Source: Bacteroidota bacterium (GTDB lineage Bacteria; Bacteroidota; Bacteroidia; Bacteroidales; VadinHA17). From it: DNA of 49,000 nt. Shown here one piece after another: positions 16,751-23,844 of the stretch. The notes beneath the pieces were generated by a model that saw nothing but the letters and a program-made list of their open reading frames with translations, searched no databases and was not told the origin of the DNA. Numbering within the stretch: the stretch's first letter is position 1; each line of letters opens with the position of its first letter. Position numbers and translations under genes: made by a program. Location: NCBI GenBank assembly GCA_011374625.1, contig DRPN01000031.1:1-49000 (forward strand). Reading direction: 5' to 3'.

Positions 16751-19636
16751 TTACATTTTCTTTTTCTTCACGAGCAGGTATCCTGTAACAACTCCTGCCA
16801 ATACCAGAGGTATGATCCAGTAAAGATAATTGGGTTTTCCCCCCGTGAGTATATCTCCGTGGCTCATTAATTCTCTTACTTTGTCTTCGTCAATATTGGA
16901 AGAAATAATAATACGGGTAAGCGTTTTCAAAATATCGTTTTCCGTGTAATGGTATTGTGAGGCATGATTTATCAAATAATCCAAAAGATCTTTGATCTTA
17001 TTGATCTTGTTGAATTTTAAATCTATGTTGATTAAAAGATCATGCAAGGTTCCGGTAGATTTATCAATGAGTTTCCTGAGGAAATTATTTACATCAGGAT
17101 CTCCGTTGGAGGCAATCCGGGCAAACAGATAGATAAGATTTATCGTGGAATAGCCCAGTAATTCGGATTTGTCAATCAGAAAGTTGGTCAGTTCCCAGGC
17201 AGAGTATATCTCATTTTTTTCAGGATTTGCCTGATTTACGGCCTTCTTAATGTTTCCACTTGAGAGATCAAGTAAATGCTGATACATATACCAGAGGTTC
17301 TTGTCTTTTTCTGTAGCCATAGACACGACCAAATGTTTGAGTTCAGTACTATCAATAATGCCCGAATCAGCTGTTTCCTTGAGGTATTTCATAAGTTGTT
17401 CCGGAGTATAAATATTGGATTTGGCCAGGTCAAGGCCTGTAAGGAATGCTTTTAGTGAACCGGCGGCGTTTGTGACAAGACTGTGGTAAATGTCTTCAAG
17501 TTTTTCCGGATTGCGTGTGGCTGCGATTAAGAGTAATTGATCCACATCCTCAGGAGTGTAACTTGAAACGATTGCTTTTTTCTTCAAATAATCAATGATC
17601 TCGAACTGATCTATAAAATTCATGGCTTCCGGATCTATCCCCTGTATCTCGACCAGTAAACTCCCTGTGGCATAATGTTTCAGGATGTCCAGAAAGTTAT
17701 TCATTTCCTGAAGCCGGGCAGGCGTTATATTAAGCTTGGGTAACTCATGTACAGGTTTCTTTTCTGCCGTAGTAACTTCCGGTGGTGTGGGAACAGGAAC
17801 ATTCAGATAAATCTCTTTTTGTGCAGTATTTCCAAAATGGTCGGTTAGGTTTAATACCACGGTGCTTCTTCCGGCAGGAGGAAGAATAGGAAATATGAGG
17901 GAATCGTTCATAACAAAGTATCCTATGGAGTCAACCAGCACGGAATCCTGATAGAGTCGCATGGTTAACCAGGATCCCTTTTCCGTGCTTAGAATAAGGT
18001 TCAGTGTGTCCCCGGCATTTATAGTAAAAGAAGGGTTTAGAATATCAAGGTTGGCTGTCTGATCTTCAAGTTGAAGAATGGCCGGTGGCATGCATACCAC
18101 TTCCTTGTTAAGACTTATCGGCATGGAGAGCTGAGAGACCTGCGTCTTTATTCCTTCTCCGCTGATGGCCAAGTTATATTTCCCTGCAACGGTCTCAAAT
18201 TGGTAATGTAAAGTTGTATCCGGATTGATACTCTTAAGTGTATCCATCATATTCTCACTTAACAGCCTGACAAATAGTTTATTATTATCCGGTTTAATGG
18301 GGATGTTTTTTGTACTTATTGTTCCTTGAATCAAGAACTTACGTGGGTGCTCCGCCGAAAAGATTTCAATCTTGAATATATCCATGTTTCCCATCCCTTT
18401 GGTTGAGAATTTTGAAATGTATGCATAATATCCTTTTCCTACAGGGTGATAAAACAGATCGTCATCGGTGGTATTGATGGGGTAACCCATGTTTAGCGGG
18501 ACCGACCATTCTCCGTTGTCAAGAAGATTGGAATAAAAGATATCGTATCCTCCCATATTGTAATGCCCGTATGAACTGAAGAATAAAGTTTTTCCATCAG
18601 CAGTAATGAAGGGTGTTTCCTCGTTGTATTTAGTGTTGATAATTGGTCCGAGATTAACTGCAGAACCCCACTCTCCCGTACTGTCGAGCTTGGAAATATA
18701 TATATCCAGCCCGCCGTAACCGCCTTTCCTGTTACTGGTAAAATACAAAGTCTTGCCATCTTTGGTTACGCAGGCATGTGATTCCCAGTATTTGGTATTG
18801 ATGTGATCGTTCAGCCGTATTACGCGCGACCATTGTCCTTCTTTATATTTGCTGATGTATATATTCCCGTCATATTGGTCGTTTTTGTAGAGATAGAGTG
18901 TCTTTCCGTCAAATGAAAGGGAAGAAGAATAAAAATCCTGATCAATGCCAAGCTCCGGAGTCAGATTGATGGGGGGTGACCAGGTGCCGTTTTCCTTATG
19001 TGTGTAAAAAACCGCATCATAAAAAGGAAGTTTCCGGGTGAAAACCAGCGTTTTCTGATCTCCTGAAATAACAGGCCTGTAATCCGAAAAACGACTGTTA
19101 ATCGGTTTCCCAATATCCTTTTCAGAAAGGTACAATGGGGTGCTTTCAAGTTTCTTGGCAACATTGCATGTTTTGATCTGGTCATCTACAAGTTGTACGT
19201 CATAAATTTTGGGATTCAAATGATCTTTAAAATACTGATACATCTCCAGTGCCTTATCCAGTTTGTTATTTACCCGGTAAGCATTGCCAAGATAAAAATA
19301 GGCATCCAATGGAGCATGCGTTTCACGTATTGAGTTCTCTCTGTATTTGGGAGTTATGTCGGTTATAGCTTTCTCAAGGTAGTTAATGGCCTTGTCCTTT
19401 TGGCCAGGAATGTTCAGGTAGCAGATCCCTATGCGATAATTCAGGTTATTGTTGTCAGGAAATAAATCATGTAATTCCAAATAATAAGGTAGCGCATCAC
19501 TGTATTCTTCAAAAAGGAAAAAAGAGTTTCCTTCGATAAATTTCTTTTTGATATCCGCTTTGCTAAGTTTTTGCGAATAGCCTGGAAAAACCAAGAAAAA
19601 ATATAATAATAGCACTAAAACCTGATTCCTTCGCAT
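16751..19636 (-). CDS. TPR-PD40 protein with four 68-residue repeats and a C-terminal membrane anchor
   Basis: A 961-residue protein, first and largest of the tandem PD40 family. A signal peptide (ends near PGYSQ) is followed by TPR helices (about 25-150) and a PD40 propeller (about 180-410; TLYFTSNRKGGYGGLDIY, NMGGYDIFYSNLLDNGEW). Two beta-rich segments follow (about 425-625). Residues 642-913 consist of four gapless 68-residue helical repeats that I do not recognise. A membrane segment (YLYWIIPLVLAGVVTGYLL, about 935-953) and a KKKKM tail end the protein. This gives a type I topology with nearly all the mass in the periplasm, anchored in the inner membrane. A minus-strand box TACTTTCG (19660-19653), one base from consensus, could be its -7 element. 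Function is unknown. Confidence 0.85.
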   Translation of the reverse strand: MRRNQVLVLLLYFFLVFPGYSQKLSKADIKKKFIEGNSFFLFEEYSDALPYYLELHDLFPDNNNLNYRIGICYLNIPGQKDKAINYLEKAITDITPKYRENSIRETHAPLDAYFYLGNAYRVNNKLDKALEMYQYFKDHLNPKIYDVQLVDDQIKTCNVAKKLESTPLYLSEKDIGKPINSRFSDYRPVISGDQKTLVFTRKLPFYDAVFYTHKENGTWSPPINLTPELGIDQDFYSSSLSFDGKTLYLYKNDQYDGNIYISKYKEGQWSRVIRLNDHINTKYWESHACVTKDGKTLYFTSNRKGGYGGLDIYISKLDSTGEWGSAVNLGPIINTKYNEETPFITADGKTLFFSSYGHYNMGGYDIFYSNLLDNGEWSVPLNMGYPINTTDDDLFYHPVGKGYYAYISKFSTKGMGNMDIFKIEIFSAEHPRKFLIQGTISTKNIPIKPDNNKLFVRLLSENMMDTLKSINPDTTLHYQFETVAGKYNLAISGEGIKTQVSQLSMPISLNKEVVCMPPAILQLEDQTANLDILNPSFTINAGDTLNLILSTEKGSWLTMRLYQDSVLVDSIGYFVMNDSLIFPILPPAGRSTVVLNLTDHFGNTAQKEIYLNVPVPTPPEVTTAEKKPVHELPKLNITPARLQEMNNFLDILKHYATGSLLVEIQGIDPEAMNFIDQFEIIDYLKKKAIVSSYTPEDVDQLLLIAATRNPEKLEDIYHSLVTNAAGSLKAFLTGLDLAKSNIYTPEQLMKYLKETADSGIIDSTELKHLVVSMATEKDKNLWYMYQHLLDLSSGNIKKAVNQANPEKNEIYSAWELTNFLIDKSELLGYSTINLIYLFARIASNGDPDVNNFLRKLIDKSTGTLHDLLINIDLKFNKINKIKDLLDYLINHASQYHYTENDILKTLTRIIISSNIDEDKVRELMSHGDILTGGKPNYLYWIIPLVLAGVVTGYLLVKKKKM
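16898..17713 (-). repeat. Four tandem 68-codon repeats
   Basis: Residues 642-913 of the 961-residue PD40 protein align as four consecutive 68-residue units without any gap. Invariant positions are Leu11, Gly17 and Leu43, and position 27 is Asp, Asp, Asn, Asp. Each unit appears to form about four short helices. DNA identity between units is low, so the duplication is old. Confidence 0.8.
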
Positions 19637-19717
19637 CTTAAGGAGTTTATGACGAAAGTAGTATATAAAATTTAAATTTTTTGTAATTATATAAAAAAAA
19701 TCTTATTTTTTTTAAAA

Positions 19718-19753
19718 AAAAAAGGGAGTTATTTATTATGAACCCCCTTTTTT
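19718..19753 (-). terminator. Intrinsic terminator after zinc-ribbon gene
   Basis: On the minus strand, AAAAAAGGGGGTT pairs over 13 bp with AACTCCCTTTTTT (one G-U pair, 10-base loop) and ends in a T-run. It lies 20 bases past the stop of the zinc-ribbon gene. On the plus strand the same position is an A-C mismatch, so the site acts on the minus strand and separates this operon from the PD40 array. Confidence 0.8.
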
Positions 19754-19772
19754 GAAATCATTGAAAACGGTT

Positions 19773-20549
19773 TTATTCGCTTTCTACCTCATGGGACAAA
19801 TCCTCATCAATAAGTATTCTGCCACAATATTCACAGACAATGATTTTTTTTCGTGTTTTGATATCTAATTGTCTCTGGGGTGGAATTTTATTGAAGCATC
19901 CGCCACATGCATCACGTTGTATCGTTACGATAGCCAGACCGTTGCGTGCATTGGCACGGATTCTCTTATAAGCGGTTAGCAAACGGGGATCGATTTTTTT
20001 CTGAAGCTCTTTTGATTTTTCAGCCAGAAGCTCTTCTTCTTTTTGTGTGTCGGCAATAATGGCATTTAGTTCCTCTTTTTTACCTGCCAAATCTTTTTCC
20101 CGTTCCTGTAATTGTTTCCTGGATTTTTCGATGGTTTCTTTTTTTTCTTCGATCTGTTGGGTGAATTCGCCGATGTGTTTTTTACATAACTCAATTTCCA
20201 GATTTTGGTATTCAATTTCCTTGGAAAGAGAATCAAACTCTCTGTTGTTACGAACATTCATTTGCTGAGCCTCGTATTTTTTGATCAGGGCTTCAGCATC
20301 CTTAATTTCATTATTCTTACCGGAAATATTGTTTTCCAGCTCTTTGATTTCTTTTTCATAGTTTTGAATACGTGTATTCAAACCGGCAATTTCATCTTCC
20401 AGATCCTGAACTTCCAAAGGTAATTCTCCCCGAAGAGTTTTGATCTTGTCAATCTTTGAGTCGGTTATCTGAAGAGAATACAAAAGTTTCAGCTTTTCTT
20501 CTATCGTCATTTCCTTTGGCTCAGTGGTTGTTTTACTTTTGGTAACCAT
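19773..20549 (-). CDS. Coiled-coil protein with C4 zinc ribbon
   Basis: A 258-residue cytoplasmic protein. Residues from about 15 to 190 form a long antiparallel coiled coil rich in Glu and Lys. The C-terminus carries a four-cysteine zinc ribbon: CGGC near residue 213 and CEYC near residue 238, with IPPQRQLDI between them. This matches the C4-type zinc-ribbon family (zf-RING_7), often annotated as nucleic-acid binding; its cellular role is not established. It starts 2 bases after the Nif3-like gene stops, a linkage I recall as common across bacteria, and it ends at a strong intrinsic terminator. It is thus the last gene of the MerR-nif3-zinc-ribbon transcript. Confidence 0.88.
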   Translation of the reverse strand: MVTKSKTTTEPKEMTIEEKLKLLYSLQITDSKIDKIKTLRGELPLEVQDLEDEIAGLNTRIQNYEKEIKELENNISGKNNEIKDAEALIKKYEAQQMNVRNNREFDSLSKEIEYQNLEIELCKKHIGEFTQQIEEKKETIEKSRKQLQEREKDLAGKKEELNAIIADTQKEEELLAEKSKELQKKIDPRLLTAYKRIRANARNGLAIVTIQRDACGGCFNKIPPQRQLDIKTRKKIIVCEYCGRILIDEDLSHEVESE

Positions 20550-20551
20550 TG

Positions 20552-21649
20552 TTAATAGTAATTTATTGGATTTGTTTTTACTTTTGAAAAATGAAGTGCA
20601 AAGTTAGGGAATTTTTTCAAAAGTAAGTCATAAAATAATTCTGTTGTAAATTGCTCACTTTCAAAATGCCCGATGTCGGCAATTACAATGTTTCTGTTCG
20701 CATTAAAAAATTCGTGATATTTAAAGTCAGCACTGACATAAAAATCTGCCCCGCTGCGGATGGCCGTCTCGAGAAGAAAACTTCCGGTGCCTCCGCACAA
20801 TGCCACTTTATTAACAGGTTTATTTAACAGTGGTGTATGCCTGATGCAAGAGGTGTTAAACACTTTTTTCAGTTTGTCCAAAAACTCTTTTTCATTGAGT
20901 GGTGCGGGAAGATTTCCGATTACGCCCAGGCCGGCCAAGGGAAATTCATTTTCCAAAGGATAGATGTCATAAGCTTGTTCCTCGTATGGATGTGCTTCTG
21001 TCAAAGCCCGGAGTATCTGTGATTGCAAATGAGCGGGAAAAATGGTTTCTGTCCTCACTTCCTTTTCCGAATGAGGCACACCGGGTTCCCCGACGAAAGG
21101 ATGAGTATTTTCTGATCCCCGGAAGGTGCCTTCGCCGACAACATTAAAACTGCATTCGTTATAGTTGCCTATTGTTCCGGCGCCGGCTTCAAAAATGGCT
21201 CTTCTGACTTCTTCGACATATTCAACAGGAATAAAAGTGACAAGCTTTTTTAAAGCTCCCTTTTTGGGGGATAATATGTTGATGTTTTCCAGTCCCAGTT
21301 TTTCTGCCATTCGTGTGCTTACTCCTCCGGCTATCGAGTCAAAATTGGTATGCCCGGCAAAAATGGCAATATTGTTCAGAATGGCTGTGATTACAGTACG
21401 TTCTACAGGATTGTCACCGGTTAGTTTTTTTAATCCCTTGAAAATAATAGGATGGTGGGCAATGATGAGGTTTAACCCCAACAGGACAGCTTCTTCTACT
21501 ACCTCTTCTGTAACATCTATTGTCAACAACGCGCCGTTAACATCCATTTCAACATCCCCCGTCAATAAACCGGAATTGTCATACGATTCTTGATAAGATA
21601 GCGGAGCGATTCCGTTCAGATAAGTCACTATATCTTTCAGCTTTGTCAT
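20552..21649 (-). CDS. Nif3-like dinuclear metal centre protein (YqfO/YbgI type)
   Basis: A 365-residue cytoplasmic protein of the Nif3/DUF34 family, often annotated as GTP cyclohydrolase 1 type 2, though no agreed function exists. The metal-binding histidines lie in IIAHHPIIFKGLK (about residues 64-76) and AGHTNFDS (about 97-104), with a second cluster in ADIGHFESEQF near the C-terminus. The middle insert (about 125-235, with AHPYEEQAYDIYPL) is the CutA/PII-like domain of the long YqfO form. It is followed after 2 bases by the zinc-ribbon gene. Assignment to the family is firm. Confidence 0.9.
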   Translation of the reverse strand: MTKLKDIVTYLNGIAPLSYQESYDNSGLLTGDVEMDVNGALLTIDVTEEVVEEAVLLGLNLIIAHHPIIFKGLKKLTGDNPVERTVITAILNNIAIFAGHTNFDSIAGGVSTRMAEKLGLENINILSPKKGALKKLVTFIPVEYVEEVRRAIFEAGAGTIGNYNECSFNVVGEGTFRGSENTHPFVGEPGVPHSEKEVRTETIFPAHLQSQILRALTEAHPYEEQAYDIYPLENEFPLAGLGVIGNLPAPLNEKEFLDKLKKVFNTSCIRHTPLLNKPVNKVALCGGTGSFLLETAIRSGADFYVSADFKYHEFFNANRNIVIADIGHFESEQFTTELFYDLLLKKFPNFALHFSKVKTNPINYY

Positions 21650-21746
21650 ATTGATTTTAATGATTTTGAAAAAGATTACTTCATCGCATCCTGGTCTGTG
21701 GGATATATTTTTTTTGCATCGCCTCTTCGTATTTCAATTTCTCCTT

Positions 21747-22082
21747 TCACAAATTATCCCTGATTTCCAGTAACATTTTGCGGATTTCCTGGAGGGTTTT
21801 AACAATCTCAAAGTTTTCAACCGTTTCTTCCTTGTTTTCACGCAGTTTCTTTTTAGCTCCTTTCAGTGTCATACCTCTTTCCTTGACAAGATGGTAGATA
21901 ATGTGAAAATTATCTATATCTTTTTGAGTAAAAAGGCGGTTTCCTTTCTTGTTTTTTTTTGGCTTGATAATATCAAATTCTCTTTCCCAGTAACGGATCA
22001 GAGAGGTGTTTACATGGAACATCTCCGCCACCTCTCCGATGGAGTAATACAAACGTTCGACTTTTTTTTCTTTGTAGGGCAC
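21747..22082 (-). CDS. MerR family transcriptional regulator
   Basis: A 111-residue DNA-binding protein. The winged helix-turn-helix begins at YYSIGEVAEMFHVNTSLIRYWEREF (about residues 12-36), with a wing at KGNRLFTQKDIDN. A short helical C-terminus follows, with no cysteines or effector domain. The start is GTG at 22082, since no ATG precedes the conserved domain. MerR genes of this short form next to an M23 peptidase are, as far as I recall, a conserved Bacteroidota arrangement; the targets are unknown. About 97 bases separate it from the Nif3-like gene. Confidence 0.85.
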   Translation of the reverse strand: MPYKEKKVERLYYSIGEVAEMFHVNTSLIRYWEREFDIIKPKKNKKGNRLFTQKDIDNFHIIYHLVKERGMTLKGAKKKLRENKEETVENFEIVKTLQEIRKMLLEIRDNL

Positions 22083-22159
22083 GTTTTAATAATTGAAAAT
22101 GGAAGACTAAATTAAAAAAAATACTTTATATAACAATAAGTTTTTCATTGTTTCCCAAA

Positions 22160-22681
22160 TCAGTATAAAAAACCGTTTCTTGAAACAGGGTACAATCTCC
22201 TGTTCCAAATGATCGGTGTTGCTTTGAAAGGAGAAATGGAATGATCAAGGAATTTTAGATTTATTTTGTTTTGATTGTTTTCAATAAGATAAAGTCCGGA
22301 GGTGATAAATATCGATTTATTCAGGTGGCTTTTCTGAAAAATGATATATTTTTCTTTGCTGTTGGGGATATTCGGGTTGTACCAGATCGCGTCGGCACCT
22401 TTGACTATATCATATAAAGTGTATAGCAGCTAGGCAATTTTTCTGTTCAGCGAATCAATTTTTTTTAGGTTATAATCATAAGATTCTCGGATCAGGTATA
22501 ACCGGCCGTTTTTCCCGAGGAGAAGCGGTTGTCCTGTCCATCGGGCCACCACCCAGATCCGTTTCCCAAGATTTTTCAAGATCACGAAATCCGAAATAGA
22601 AGTTGTTGCAGGATGACCGGTACTACTGCTTTCTCCTTCCGGAAAAAGCAGGATTAGAAATACAAAGGCATATGTTTTCAT
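22160..22681 (-). pseudogene. Exported hypothetical protein interrupted by an in-frame amber codon
   Basis: The ORF track shows only the first 83 residues (22430-22681): a hydrophobic, signal-like N-terminus, then WVVARWTGQPLLLGKNGRLY. I translated past the TAG at 22432-22430. The same frame stays open for another 89 codons to a TGA at 22162-22160, with protein-like composition (ADAIWYNPNIPNSKEKYIIF, and IIWNRRLYPVSRNGFLY at the end). The whole therefore reads as a gene of about 173 codons broken by a single TAG, which one base change could produce from a sense codon. It may be a recent pseudogene, a sequencing error or, less likely, a readthrough site. TAG is used as a normal stop in neighbouring alaS. 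I do not recognise the family. Confidence 0.65.
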
Positions 22682-22686
22682 TGTTT

Positions 22687-22716
22687 TTCAAAAAAACTGT
22701 TCGCAGTGAACAGTTT
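22687..22716 (-). terminator. Intrinsic terminator after M23 peptidase gene
   Basis: On the minus strand AAACTGTTC pairs with GAACAGTTT (9 bp, 5-base loop) and runs on into a T7 tract. It lies between the M23 stop (22745) and the broken gene (22681), so the broken gene may receive little transcription from upstream. Confidence 0.65.
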
Positions 22717-22744
22717 GTCATGCCTGGAAAATAATTATTATCAA

Positions 22745-23716
22745 TCAATCGAGAGATTGTTTGACATTGTTAGTCAATTCGATTATTTTTTCATATTCTT
22801 CGGCGGTCAGGTCATTGAAAAAATAGTTGATAGGGTTCACATATTTTCCTCTTAACATTACGCCGTAATGCAGGTGTGGACCGGTGGACAGCCCTGTATT
22901 CCCCACATAGCCGATCACATCGCCACGTTTAACATGCTGGCCTCTTTTTACTCTGAAACCGCTCAGGTGGGCATACAGTGATACGTACCCGAAACCATGA
23001 TCAATAAGTATTTCGTTCCCATATCCCCTGCGGGAACGGACAATTTTTTTGACGACTCCGTCACCGGTGGCATATACAGGTGTTCCCTTTGGTGCTGTGA
23101 AGTCAATGCCATAATGGAATTTCCGGATTTTGTAGATCGGGTGGATCCTCCAGCCCCAACCGGCAGCAATACGACGTAGGTTTTTGTTAGAAATAGGTTG
23201 GATAGCAGGGACGCAGGAAAGCATTTTTTCCTTATTTCTGGCCAGTTTGATCAGCTCATCGTAAGACTTGCTTTGAACATAGGCTTCCCGCGTTATAATA
23301 TCTAACTTTTTAGCGGTTTCAATTATTATATCCGAGTTATCATAACCTTCCAGATCGGAGTATTTGTTGATACCACCATAACCGGCTTTCCTGACCGAGG
23401 AGGGAATAGGTTCTGCTTCAAAAATGGTACGGTACAGATTGTCATCCCGCTGTTGCAGATCAGCAAGGACAGCACTTACCTGTTCCAGCCGCTTGTTCAT
23501 GATCTCATATTGCGTCCTAATAGCGACGATTTCCCGTTTTAGTTTCTTTTCCTTGGGAGAATCAATAAAATAGGAAAGAATCCCAAAGTAAATACCTGCC
23601 AGCAGAATACTTGCAAAGAAATATATAAGAAACCGAAAGATTTTTTGCTTAAAAGTATGTTCTATCCGGTCATATTGCAGAGTATCCGGATTAAAACGAT
23701 ATTTTGCTTTGGCCAT
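22745..23716 (-). CDS. M23 family metallopeptidase (LytM domain)
   Basis: A 323-residue envelope protein. One membrane segment (about residues 28-50, IYFFASILLAGIYFGIL) anchors it in the inner membrane. A coiled coil (about 57-90) leads to a LytM endopeptidase domain (about 185-300). The zinc ligands are visible in HYGIDFTAPKGTPVYA (His and Asp) and in GPHLHYGV (HxH), so the active site appears complete. Such enzymes cut peptide cross-links in peptidoglycan. The gene is divergent from alaS with a full consensus promoter between them, and is followed by a hairpin terminator. Confidence 0.93.
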   Translation of the reverse strand: MAKAKYRFNPDTLQYDRIEHTFKQKIFRFLIYFFASILLAGIYFGILSYFIDSPKEKKLKREIVAIRTQYEIMNKRLEQVSAVLADLQQRDDNLYRTIFEAEPIPSSVRKAGYGGINKYSDLEGYDNSDIIIETAKKLDIITREAYVQSKSYDELIKLARNKEKMLSCVPAIQPISNKNLRRIAAGWGWRIHPIYKIRKFHYGIDFTAPKGTPVYATGDGVVKKIVRSRRGYGNEILIDHGFGYVSLYAHLSGFRVKRGQHVKRGDVIGYVGNTGLSTGPHLHYGVMLRGKYVNPINYFFNDLTAEEYEKIIELTNNVKQSLD

Positions 23717-23746
23717 TCAGCAAATATTTTTGACAGAATTTGAGTG

Positions 23747-23777
23747 CAAAACTAAAGAATTAAACTAATTTTACAAA
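23747..23777 (-). promoter_or_regulatory. Promoter of M23 peptidase gene (TTTG-N19-TAGTTTTG)
   Basis: Minus-strand TTTG (23777-23774), 19 bases, then a perfect -7 box TAGTTTTG (23754-23747). Transcription would begin near 23739, about 23 bases before the ATG. Confidence 0.75.
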
Positions 23778-23844
23778 CTTTTGAACGATAAATTTAATAA
23801 AAAGGTTACATAATTTGTCTGAAGTAATTGTAATTTAGAAATAT

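Noticed and set aside
9011-19636. Type IX secretion or gliding operon
   Set aside because: Only the PorE-like domain order is present; no PorK, PorL, PorM, PorN, PorP, PorV or Sov-like gene is in the window, and the PD40 proteins lack a lipobox.
22430-22432. TAG as a recoded sense codon in this organism
   Set aside because: Neighbouring genes such as alaS and htpG use TAG as their ordinary stop, so a general reassignment is unlikely.
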